A stretch of DNA of 9,691 nucleotides from Novosphingobium sp. Its GTDB lineage: Bacteria; Pseudomonadota; Alphaproteobacteria; Sphingomonadales; Sphingomonadaceae. Below the pieces are notes generated by a model. It worked only from the letters and a program-made list of their open reading frames with translations, had not been told where the DNA came from and ran no database searches. Shown here piece after piece: positions 1-8,295 of this stretch. Every line of letters starts with the position of its first letter. Within the stretch, counting starts at the first letter, position 1. The translations under genes and the position numbers were made by a program. Location: contig JAURNJ010000330.1 in NCBI GenBank assembly GCA_030830245.1, forward strand, positions 1-9,691, in the 5' to 3' direction.

Positions 1-231
1 ACGCGAACCTGCGCCCAGACCCTGGGTAATGTCTGGCCCGAGCTGGATGCGCTGATCGGCCACCGAGCTGTTGAGTGCCTGCGCATCGGTGTTGGCGACC
101 ACGAAATCGACGCCCTCGATCTTGGTCTCGATCATGTTGGCAATGGCGTTGCCGCCCGCTCCGCCCACGCCGATGACGGTGATGCGCGGACGCAACTCAT
201 CGATCGACGATGGCCCCAGATTGATGCTCAT
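1..231 (-). CDS. ftsZ: Cell division protein FtsZ, N-terminal 77 residues (runs off the left edge)
   Basis: FtsZ is the tubulin-like GTPase that polymerises into the cytoplasmic Z-ring and recruits the divisome. Only the first 77 codons are present, in one open frame to base 1. Seen: a short N-terminal leader, then strand 1 and the glycine-rich nucleotide-binding loop [14 protein letters not shown] (residues 17-30), the NTDAQAL motif (47-53), and a GLGAGSR segment (71-77) that normally leads into the next GTP-contacting region. The tubulin signature GGGTGTG and the C-terminal FtsA-binding tail lie outside the window. The ATG at 229-231 is chosen because an AGGAG ribosome binding site sits 6 nt upstream. 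It is the last gene of the cluster visible here and follows ftsA after a 156-nt gap, the only sizeable gap in the window, so it may have its own promoter. Identification is secure; the full length cannot be judged. Confidence 0.97.
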   Translation of the reverse strand, partial: MSINLGPSSIDELRPRITVIGVGGAGGNAIANMIETKIEGVDFVVANTDAQALNSSVADQRIQLGPDITQGLGAGSR

Positions 232-237
232 TTCAGT

Positions 238-242
238 CTCCT
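238..242 (-). promoter_or_regulatory. ftsZ ribosome binding site
   Basis: Read on the minus strand this is AGGAG, separated by 6 nt from the ftsZ ATG. It is a near-consensus Shine-Dalgarno sequence. It fits the high FtsZ output needed relative to FtsA and FtsQ, although that link is inference. Confidence 0.8.
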
Positions 243-320
243 GACAGGAATATGCGTGCGACAAGACGTATCGGCCATGTTTGCACGCTTGGATGCGCCG
301 AAGCAAAGTGGCCCGAACCG

Positions 321-329
321 TTGTCCACA
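321..329 (+). promoter_or_regulatory. DnaA-box-like 9-mer upstream of ftsZ
   Basis: TTGTCCACA matches the classical DnaA box TTATCCACA at 8 of 9 positions, the difference being G for A at position 3. It lies about 90 nt upstream of the ftsZ start, inside the only intergenic gap, and 4 nt from a GANTC site. DnaA is known to act as a transcription factor on ftsZ in Caulobacter. That this copy is bound is inference; one near-match can occur by chance. Confidence 0.35.
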
Positions 330-330
330 G

Positions 331-344
331 CCCGAATCTTCGGG
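331..344. repeat. Short perfect palindrome with a GANTC (CcrM-type) site
   Basis: CCCGAA and TTCGGG arms (331-336 and 339-344) flank a 2-nt centre. The left arm and centre form GAATC (334-338), a match to the GANTC site methylated by CcrM in alphaproteobacteria. As RNA it would form a 5-bp stem with a 4-nt loop. There is no T-run, so it does not look like an intrinsic terminator. A second CCCGAA at 312-317 could pair with the same TTCGGG arm as an alternative. Function is unknown. GANTC also occurs inside genes of this window, for example near 1304, 1714 and 2325, so its presence alone is not decisive. Confidence 0.45.
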
Positions 345-387
345 TTTGTGCGTAGTTCCGACGTGATTGGATGGGGCATGATCGGCA

Positions 388-1668
388 TCAGAAATTGTCC
401 CTGAACGCCTGCATGATCCGCGTGGCGATGCTCATCTTGCCAAACTTGGAGAGGTTCTGGCTCCTGCCCCCGAATGTGCGCACGTCGACCGGGTCGGCAT
501 CGGCATAGAGGACAAGCCCGGCAAGCGTGGAAAAGCCCGGCTTCACATGTGCGTCGGGCAGGCCAGCCAGATGCGGCACCTTGCCGATCCGCACCGGCTT
601 GCCCAGCGCGCTCTGGGCAAAGTCGGCAAGCCCGACAAGTTCCGCCCCGGCCCCGGTGAAGACGATCTGCTGCCCGCGCTTCTCGCCGAAATGCAATGCT
701 TTCAACGCCTTGTTGACATCTTCCATCAGGCGCCCGAGCTGCGCGGTGATGACGCCGACCAGCTCAGCGCGCGGAATGCGGTTCTTGTCGTCGGCGTGAC
801 GCGCCAGCGGTCCGGATTGCTCCTCGCCCGGCGCATCGACCGGGATCATCTCGCGGTGATCGGCCGGGCTGGCGATTGCCGATCCGTTGACGCACTTGAG
901 CCGTTCTGCCTGGGTCCAACGGATGCCGAAGGCCGAAGCCACGGCATCGGTGATCGCGCCCGAACCGGTCGGGATCGAGGCGAGGCCGACAATCATGCCA
1001 TCGGCATAGACCGCCACGTTGGTGACGTCGGCACCGAATTCGACAAGCGCGACGCCAAGCTCGCGTTCCTCCTGCGAGAGACTGGCAAGCCCGGAGGCGA
1101 CCGGAGATCCGATCACGCCCTCAACCTCCAGATGCGCGTTCTGCGCCGCCTCGGTGAGATTGCGCAGCGGTGCGCCATCGGCGAGCATGACGTGGACATC
1201 GACTGCAAGCCGCTCTGCATGCAGGCCGACCGGATCGGCAACGCCGTGCGCTCCGTCGAGGGTGAATTGGGCTGGCTGGGCATGGAGAACGGCGCGTCCA
1301 TCAGGCTGAATCGCCTCGCGCGCGGCCAGAAGCAGCTGGTCGATGTCTTCCTGCTCGATCCGCCTGCCGCCGATGTCAATTTCCGCTTTGGTGATCTTGC
1401 TGGCAAGGCCCGCGCCCGCGCAGCCGATCCACACGCGTGAGACCGAATGGTTAGCCATCTTCTCGGCCCGTTCGACCGCATCGCGGATGGCATGGGTCGC
1501 CGCACGCATGTCGGTGATATAGCCGCGCCTGATACCCTGGCTGGCGCGGTGTGCAGAGCCGAGCACCATCATCTCGCCGGTTTCGGTCAGTCCTGCGACA
1601 ATCGCGGAAATGCGGAATGATCCCAGATTGATCGCGCCGAATACGCGGGTGATGCGCGCAGATGCCAC
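388..1668 (-). CDS. ftsA: Cell division protein FtsA (actin-like membrane tether for FtsZ)
   Basis: FtsA is the actin-family protein that anchors FtsZ filaments to the inner membrane and recruits later divisome proteins. At 426 residues it is near the family size (E. coli about 420). Seen: phosphate-1 region GAINLGSFRI (11-20); the FtsA-specific 1C subdomain around 85-165; phosphate-2 region VEFGADVTNVAVY (209-221); adenosine region FTGAGAELVGL (337-347); and a C-terminal amphipathic helix (about 414-426) that serves as the membrane anchor in the family. The usual acidic residue of phosphate-1 is Asn14, the DIGGGTTD-like phosphate-2 loop reads EFGADVTN, and the usual GG of the adenosine motif reads GA. 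ATP handling may therefore be altered. The GTG start is supported by a perfect AGGAGG 7 nt upstream and by a 1-nt overlap (TAGTG) with the ftsQ stop. The product is secure from motifs and context; nucleotide hydrolysis is not. Confidence 0.95.
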   Translation of the reverse strand: MASARITRVFGAINLGSFRISAIVAGLTETGEMMVLGSAHRASQGIRRGYITDMRAATHAIRDAVERAEKMANHSVSRVWIGCAGAGLASKITKAEIDIGGRRIEQEDIDQLLLAAREAIQPDGRAVLHAQPAQFTLDGAHGVADPVGLHAERLAVDVHVMLADGAPLRNLTEAAQNAHLEVEGVIGSPVASGLASLSQEERELGVALVEFGADVTNVAVYADGMIVGLASIPTGSGAITDAVASAFGIRWTQAERLKCVNGSAIASPADHREMIPVDAPGEEQSGPLARHADDKNRIPRAELVGVITAQLGRLMEDVNKALKALHFGEKRGQQIVFTGAGAELVGLADFAQSALGKPVRIGKVPHLAGLPDAHVKPGFSTLAGLVLYADADPVDVRTFGGRSQNLSKFGKMSIATRIMQAFRDNF

Positions 1669-2600
1669 TATTGCGCCTCCTGGCTGGCTGTGGGTGCAGA
1701 GGAATTGAGCGGTGCGGATTCCTTCGCACCTGAGGGCATGCGCAGGTAAATGCGGTCGGCCGAGCGCATGTCGAATGCCGCGACCTTGCCGCCGATCAGG
1801 CGATTGGTGCCGTCAAGCCGCGCGAACGTGACAAGGGCAGACGCGGATTCCTTGTCTCCTTCGGGAAGCGCCAGCACCTGGTCGCTCTTGAAGGTCAGGT
1901 TCCAGCGCCGGTTGCCGATCCATTCCGCCTCGCGAACCTGCGGGCGAATCGCGGGCGCCGCATCGAGCAGATGCGCAAGCTTGGCCACCTGCTTGCCCGC
2001 GCTCGGGCCGGAGAGGATCAGCCTGCCCTTTGCCTGCTGCGCCGTCACCGGTTCGAGTTCGTGGCCTTCGGCATCGATCAGCGCGAACTTTTCGGCCTTG
2101 CGCAGCACTGCGTGCGGCCTGCGCTCGACGATGTCGATCACCAGCGTGTCGGGCAGCTGGCGAGAGACCCGCGCATCCTTGACCCATGACAGTTCAAGCA
2201 ATTGTTCGCGCAGCGCGACGAGATCGACCGTGGGCATGGCCTGATCGCGCTGCGCAAGAGCGCGCTCGTAGACCTTAAGCTCGTTGAGGTTCTCGACCCC
2301 GCGCACATCGACGCGGCGCACCTGGAATCCCGCATCGGCAGCGACCGCCGCGATATGCTGCCCGGCCATGGTCGGCACCCCGGCCATCGAGGCTGCGATC
2401 CAGGCGAGCGCGACCGCCCCGCCAAGGATCATGGCCATGAACAGGCGGTGCATGGTTTCTTCGCTGAAAGGCAGCAGCGCCATCGCCCCGTCAAGCGCAG
2501 AGCCGGTGCGAGCCCGCGCTTGCCGCACCTTGCGCGCCTTGCCCTGGGAGGCGGCGCTGCGCCGTGCGCTCTTGCCCTTGCGCTTGATCGTCTGGCTCAT
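1668..2600 (-). CDS. ftsQ: Cell division protein FtsQ
   Basis: FtsQ is a bitopic inner-membrane protein that links early divisome proteins to the FtsL/FtsB and FtsW/FtsI modules. The 310-residue product has the expected layout. A strongly basic cytoplasmic tail (residues 1-32, many Lys and Arg) is followed by one hydrophobic segment (about 52-73). A periplasmic POTRA domain (about 92-162) opens with FQVRRVDVRGVENL and contains the LPDTLVIDIVERRPHAV stretch. The beta domain follows (about 165-288), and the tail is Ala/Ser/Pro-rich and probably disordered (290-310). The ATG forms an ATGA overlap with the ddl stop, with AGGA 4 nt upstream. The stop overlaps the ftsA start by 1 nt. The divergent sequence is normal for this family, so the call rests on domain layout, POTRA motifs and position between ddl and ftsA. 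Confidence 0.94.
   Translation of the reverse strand: MSQTIKRKGKSARRSAASQGKARKVRQARARTGSALDGAMALLPFSEETMHRLFMAMILGGAVALAWIAASMAGVPTMAGQHIAAVAADAGFQVRRVDVRGVENLNELKVYERALAQRDQAMPTVDLVALREQLLELSWVKDARVSRQLPDTLVIDIVERRPHAVLRKAEKFALIDAEGHELEPVTAQQAKGRLILSGPSAGKQVAKLAHLLDAAPAIRPQVREAEWIGNRRWNLTFKSDQVLALPEGDKESASALVTFARLDGTNRLIGGKVAAFDMRSADRIYLRMPSGAKESAPLNSSAPTASQEAQ
1676..1681 (-). promoter_or_regulatory. ftsA ribosome binding site (decides the GTG start)
   Basis: On the minus strand this is AGGAGG, the full consensus, with a 7-nt spacer to the GTG at 1666-1668. It lies inside the last codons of ftsQ. No ATG lies nearby in frame, so this site fixes GTG as the start of ftsA. Confidence 0.85.
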
Positions 2601-3553
2601 GCGGTCCTGCCCTTCCGGGCTTCCGCATCCGCGAGCGCTTCGGCAATGATCGCCTCGACCAGATCGGGATAGTCCATGCCGCAGATCTTCGCCTGTTCGG
2701 GCACGAGGCTGAGCGGGGTCATGCCGGGCTGGGTGTTGACCTCAAGCAGGAACAGCCCTTCCAGCCCGCGCTCGTCGTCCCAGCGGAAATCCGAACGGCT
2801 CGTGCCCCGGCAACCGAGCACGCGGTGCGCCCGCAAGGCAAGGTCCTTGCAGGCCTGGGTGACTTCGTCCGGCAATTCGGCGGGGCAGACATGCTCGGTC
2901 ATGCCGTCGGTATATTTCGCGTCGAAATCGTAGAATCCGGACTTGGGCCTCAATTCCGTGACCATCAGCGCCTTGTCGGTCAGCACCGCGCAGGTCAGTT
3001 CCTTGCCGCGAATGAACGGCTCGGCAAGCAGGCTGTCGAACTGCTGCCACGGCCCCGTAACATCGCGCCGGATCGGGTTGCCGTAATTGCTGCTGTCGGT
3101 AACGATGGCGACGCCGACCGAAGAGCCCTCGTTGACTGGCTTTAGAACATAAGGCCTTGCCAGGGGATCGCGCTCGTAAAGCTCGGCGCTTTGCACGATG
3201 CGCCCGCCGGGCATCGGAATGCCGTGCGGCACCAGCGCCTGCTTGGTCAGTTCCTTGTCGATGGCAATGACCGAAGTGGCGAGACCCGAATGAGTATAGG
3301 TCAGGCCCATCAGGTCCATCATGCCCTGCACCGTGCCGTCCTCGCCAGGGCAGCCGTGGAGCGCATTGAACACCACATCGGGCGAGGCTTCGGCGAGGCG
3401 CAGCGCAACATCGCGGTCCATGTCGATGCGGGTGACGCGATGGCCCTTGCTTTCGAGCGCTTTTGCGACGCCCTCGCCGCTCATCAGCGAAACCGGTCGC
3501 TCGTTCGACCACCCGCCCATCAGCACGGCAACATGGAGTTTCGGGAGCGTCAC
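2597..3553 (-). CDS. ddl: D-alanine--D-alanine ligase (Ddl)
   Basis: Ddl is a cytoplasmic ATP-grasp enzyme that joins two D-Ala molecules into the dipeptide MurF adds to the precursor. The product is 318 residues, normal for DdlB-type enzymes. Seen: the first-substrate region GGWSNERPVSL with Glu18; NALHGCPGEDGTVQG (63-77); the ATP-grasp loop NEGSSVGV (141-148); FYDFDAKY (207-214), whose Lys-Tyr match the omega-loop pair of DdlB and argue for D-Ala-D-Ala rather than D-Ala-D-Lac specificity; GTSRSDF (250-256) with the conserved Arg; and the metal site LLEVNTQPGMTPLSLVP (269-285). The GTG start at 3553 is chosen because it forms a GTGA overlap with the murB stop, has AGGA 5 nt upstream, and places the first beta strand right after the N-terminus. 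The frame stays open further upstream, but that part lies inside murB and has no family resemblance. Confidence 0.96.
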   Translation of the reverse strand: MTLPKLHVAVLMGGWSNERPVSLMSGEGVAKALESKGHRVTRIDMDRDVALRLAEASPDVVFNALHGCPGEDGTVQGMMDLMGLTYTHSGLATSVIAIDKELTKQALVPHGIPMPGGRIVQSAELYERDPLARPYVLKPVNEGSSVGVAIVTDSSNYGNPIRRDVTGPWQQFDSLLAEPFIRGKELTCAVLTDKALMVTELRPKSGFYDFDAKYTDGMTEHVCPAELPDEVTQACKDLALRAHRVLGCRGTSRSDFRWDDERGLEGLFLLEVNTQPGMTPLSLVPEQAKICGMDYPDLVEAIIAEALADAEARKGRTA

Positions 3554-4490
3554 TTCTTTCCTACCTGTTCCTGCGGCGCTCCGGCAAACATGCCTACGCG
3601 CTGTATTTCCCATTTGAGTGCAATGCCCGAATTCTCCTTCACCCGCCGCCGCACTTCCTCCCCCAGCGCCTCGATATCGGCGCTGGTCGCGTCCCCGGTG
3701 TTGATGAGGAAATTGGTGTGCTTCTCGCTCACCTGCGCGCCGCCCAGTTTGAGGCCCCGGCAGCCGGCCCGGTCGACCAGTTCCCACGCCTTTTCGCCCG
3801 GAGGGTTTTTGAAAGTCGAACCGCCGGTTTTGGTGCGCAGCGGTTGCGACGCCTCGCGCTCGGCAGCAATCCGATCCATTTTGGCGCCGATCGCGCCGGG
3901 ATCGCCCGGTTCGCCCCGGAAACGCGCGGCGACAACGATCGCCTGGTCGGGCAGTTCGGAATGGCGGTAGGTATAATGCAGGTCCGCCACGGGCAGACTC
4001 ACCAGTTCGCCGGACCGAAGCACCACATCGCAATCGACGAGAATGTCCGCAACCTCGCGGCCATAGGCGCCCCCGTTCATGCGGACGAAGCCGCCTACCG
4101 TGCCGGGAATGCCACGCAGGAACTCCATCCCGGCGATGCCGTGATCGCGCGCCATCGAGGCGACGAGAATGCCGGACGCACCGCCCCCGCAATCGAGCAC
4201 ATTGTCGATACCGAACACGCCCTTGCCGACCGTGTCCACCCAGGCGAACGCCTTGCCCAGCCGCACCACGACACCCGGCACCCCGCCGTCGCGCACGATC
4301 ATGTTGCTGCCAAGGCCGAGCGCCATCACTGGCACACTCGGATCGAGTTCGCGAAGGAAGGCTTGCAGGTCGGCGACATCCTTCGGCTCGAACAACCAGT
4401 CCGCCGTACCGCCACTCTTGAACCAGACGAGCGGCGCGAGCGGGGCGTTGTGCGTCAGCTTGCCGGCAACGCGAGGCAGCGCGTCAGCCA

Positions 4491-4494
<4 letters not shown>
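3550..4494 (-). CDS. murB: UDP-N-acetylenolpyruvoylglucosamine reductase (MurB)
   Basis: MurB is the cytoplasmic FAD- and NADPH-dependent enzyme that reduces UDP-GlcNAc-enolpyruvate to UDP-MurNAc. The 314-residue product fits the shorter type II MurB class. Seen: the FAD-binding loop [14 protein letters not shown] (58-71); the signature [18 protein letters not shown] (128-145); YTYRHSELP (174-182) with a conserved Arg; GGSTFKNP (224-231) with the catalytic Ser226; and [11 protein letters not shown] (255-265). Two ATG codons stand in tandem. The first (4492-4494) gives the ATGA overlap with the murC stop and has GGAGG 5 nt upstream; the second would cost only one residue. Its stop overlaps the GTG of ddl by 4 nt. 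The order murC-murB-ddl is usual in alphaproteobacteria. Confidence 0.96.
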
Positions 4495-5896
<1,402 letters not shown>

Positions 5897-5900
<4 letters not shown>

Positions 5901-7081
5901 TCGCCCTGCTCCATCGCCAGCGCCTCTTGCCCCGTCGCGCGCGCTTCGCCGCCGCTCACCCGGATCACATCCATCAGTGGCGCTGCGCCAAAGCTCTCGA
6001 CCAGATCGGCAAGATCTCGTGCAGCATTGGGATAGCCGCAGTTCCAAGCGGCATGGGCGGCATTGGCGAGCGTTTCGGGATGCATCGCCATGGCCTGGAC
6101 CTGCTTGGCCAGTTCCGCTGCATTGAATTTCGTCTGCCGGATCGCGCGCGCGCCGCCCGCCGCCACGATCTCGCGGACATTGGCGGCCTGATGATCGTCG
6201 GTGGCGATGGGCAGCGGCACGAGGATCGCCGGGCGTCCCACGGCGGTCAGCTCGGCAATGGTCGATGCTCCGGCGCGGCCGACGAAAAGGTGCGTGTCGG
6301 CAAGTCGTCCGGCCATGTCCTCGAAATAGGTGCCAAGCTCGGCGGGTATTTCATGATCGGCATAGCGCTTGCGCACTGCCTCAATATCTTCGGGGCGGCA
6401 TTGTTGAGTCACCTGCAGGCGCGAGCGCAGAGCGAGGGGCAGCATGGCTAGGCCATCGGGCACGACTTCGGACAGGACGCGCGCACCCTGGCTGCCGCCG
6501 GTAACGAGGATGCGGAACGGGCTCTCCGCCGTGAACGGCGGAAACGGGCGATCGCGCAAGGCAAGAACCTCGGCGCGAACCGGATTGCCAACCAGCGTGA
6601 CCTTGCCACCCAGCTTGCCCGGAAGCCGATCGACCTCGCGGCAGGACGTGGCGATGGCATCGACCCGGCTCGCCAACGTGCGGTTCACCCTGCCCAGCAC
6701 CGCGTTCTGTTCGTGTATCACGGTCGGAATCACGGCCTTGGTTGCTGCCAGCAGAGCGGGCAGTGCCGGATAGCCGCCGAAACCGACCACCGCGCTTGGC
6801 TCGAAGCTTTCGAACAGGCGCAGCGCCATGGCCCGGCCCTGCCAGATCGCGCGCAGGCCCTTGATCCAGCTCAGCGGGTTCTTGCCCTGCAAGCGCCCGG
6901 CGGGAAGGACATGGGCAGTAAGGGTAGCGGGCTTGCCCGGTATCGCCGCGCCGCGCTCGTCGGTGATCAGCGCAACGTGATGGCCGCGCTGCTCCAGCTC
7001 GGTCGCCAAAGCGAAGGCGGGGATCAGGTGTCCGCCGGTGCCGCCAGCCGCGAGCACGTAATGGCGCGAAACAGTCGTCAT
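5897..7081 (-). CDS. murG: Lipid II synthase: UDP-GlcNAc transferase MurG
   Basis: MurG is the GT28-family glycosyltransferase on the inner face of the membrane that adds GlcNAc to lipid I to make lipid II. The product is 394 residues, slightly longer than E. coli MurG (355). The extra length includes a C-terminal tail past about 365. Seen: the first glycine loop [16 protein letters not shown] (11-26) with conserved His18; the second loop [11 protein letters not shown] (98-108); [12 protein letters not shown] (123-134); the third loop GGSQGARVL (195-203); the donor-binding segment [11 protein letters not shown] (268-278), where many homologues have Ser at the first position; and DDHQAANV (295-302). 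The ATG at 7081 forms an ATGA overlap with the ftsW stop and has a GGGAGA site 6 nt upstream. It sits between ftsW and murC, as in many dcw clusters. Confidence 0.97.
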
Positions 7082-8295
7082 GGCCTGTCTCCCGCTCGCG
7101 GCAGGGCAAATCCCTCGCGGCCGAGGAACGGATTGCGGCGGGTGATTGCCAGCAGCAGGCCGATGCACAGGCACTGCGCAATGGTCGAGGAACCGCCATA
7201 GCTGACGAACGGCAGGGTCATGCCCTTGGATGGAAACATCTGGAGATTGACCAATATGTTGATGAAAGCCTGGCCGCCAAGCTGGCAGACCAGCCCCGCT
7301 CCGGCGAGAACGGTGAAAAGGTCCTCCTCATCGAGCAGGCGAATGAGGCCGCGCACGATGATGGCGAGGTAGATGATCACCACCCCCGCGCAGGCAAGCA
7401 GGCCGAATTCCTCGCCGATAACGGAGAAGATATAGTCGGTATGCGCCTCCGGCAGCGAGAACTTGCGGTTGCCCATCCAGAAGCCCGCCCCCGTCAAGCC
7501 GCCGTTGAGCAAGGTGCGCTGGGCAAGATCGACCTGATCGAATGCGGTGCCGCCTCCAAGGAAGGAATCGATGCGGTGGCGCGCGTTGTCATAGAGGAGA
7601 TAGGTCGCCGCAATAGCAAAGGCGCCAGCCGCGCCAATCGCCGCGATCCGCCTGAAGGAAATGCCGCAAAGCAGGATCAGCACGAACCATGTTCCGCCAA
7701 ACAGGATGGTGGAACCGAAATCGGGTTGCAGCATCAGCAGCACGGCGACGAGGCCCATCAGGACTACACTCAGTTCGATCACCGGCAGTTCCGGATCACG
7801 GGCGCGCCATGAAAGGATCCAGGCAAGCGCGATGGGAAATCCGGCCTTGAGTAGCTCTGCAGGCTGGATCGAGACCCCGATCCTGATCCAGCGCCGCGCG
7901 CCGTTCACTTCCGAACCGATCACCGGCACCAGCAGCAGCAGGGCGATGGAGACGGCGGTTATGATGATGCCCACACGCCGCGCGGTTCCCTTGGCGAGAT
8001 GCGAAGCCGTGAACATGACGGCGAGGCCGAGGATCTGCCACTGTATGTCGAGCAGCAGGAAATGAAGGTCTGAAAGCTGCTCTGCAGCAGTCGATAGGCG
8101 GCGCGCGCTCGCTGGCGAAGCGGCGGCGACCGCAGCCGCGCCGATGGCCATGAGCGCCAGCACCAGAAACAGCAGGGGCCGGTCGATCTCGCGCCACCAG
8201 ATGGCAAGATCGCTGCGCCGGTTGCGGCGGTAACGCTCCACCGCCTGGCCTGCGGCAGGCGCGAAATCCGGGTTGGCAGGTCCGTCCAGAGCCAT
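7078..8295 (-). CDS. ftsW: Septal peptidoglycan glycosyltransferase FtsW (SEDS family)
   Basis: FtsW is the SEDS-family polytopic membrane enzyme that polymerises lipid II at the division septum with its partner transpeptidase FtsI. The product is 405 residues, close to E. coli FtsW. Seen: a cytoplasmic N-terminus with a basic patch (about 20-27); about ten hydrophobic segments, near 40-60, 79-98, 108-127, 150-163, 174-190, 194-210, 214-234, 299-316, 327-347 and 367-385; NGARRWI (131-137) followed by QPAELLK (144-150); QPDFGSTIL (190-198); PEAHTDYIFSVIGEEFG (282-298), whose Asp287 matches the essential Asp of SEDS polymerases; and LPFVSYGGSS (361-370). The position inside the mur-fts run, between murD and murG, argues for FtsW over RodA. 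The ATG overlaps the murD stop by 1 nt (TGATG) with only a weak AAGG upstream, which suggests coupling. Confidence 0.96.
   Translation of the reverse strand: MALDGPANPDFAPAAGQAVERYRRNRRSDLAIWWREIDRPLLFLVLALMAIGAAAVAAASPASARRLSTAAEQLSDLHFLLLDIQWQILGLAVMFTASHLAKGTARRVGIIITAVSIALLLLVPVIGSEVNGARRWIRIGVSIQPAELLKAGFPIALAWILSWRARDPELPVIELSVVLMGLVAVLLMLQPDFGSTILFGGTWFVLILLCGISFRRIAAIGAAGAFAIAATYLLYDNARHRIDSFLGGGTAFDQVDLAQRTLLNGGLTGAGFWMGNRKFSLPEAHTDYIFSVIGEEFGLLACAGVVIIYLAIIVRGLIRLLDEEDLFTVLAGAGLVCQLGGQAFINILVNLQMFPSKGMTLPFVSYGGSSTIAQCLCIGLLLAITRRNPFLGREGFALPRAGDRP

Larger units (their letters stand above)
232..387 (-). other. ftsA-ftsZ intergenic region (ftsZ leader)
   Basis: This 156-nt stretch is the only non-coding gap longer than 10 nt in the window. 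It contains the ftsZ ribosome binding site, a DnaA-box-like 9-mer (321-329) and a GANTC-containing palindrome (331-344). No TTAA-N7-TTAA CtrA-type site is present. I could not pick a convincing -35/-10 pair and saw no hairpin followed by a T-run, so neither a promoter nor an intrinsic terminator is called. Infer: extra or independent control of ftsZ, since the other visible genes are coupled by overlaps or a 10-nt gap. Confidence 0.6.

Noticed and set aside
331..344. Intrinsic terminator between ftsA and ftsZ
   Set aside because: The palindrome has a short stem and no T-run follows it on either strand.
232..387. sigma-70 type promoter for ftsZ
   Set aside because: No pair of -35 and -10 elements with acceptable match and spacing could be picked by eye, so no promoter position is claimed although one may exist here or inside ftsA.
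547..1440. Open frame on the plus strand, antisense to ftsA (about 297 codons)
   Set aside because: It is the shadow of ftsA, with low-complexity composition and no family resemblance.
3554..4192. N-terminal extension of ddl in the same frame
   Set aside because: The extension is Arg/Gly-rich noise lying inside murB. The GTG at 3553 with its GTGA overlap and AGGA site gives a normal-length Ddl.
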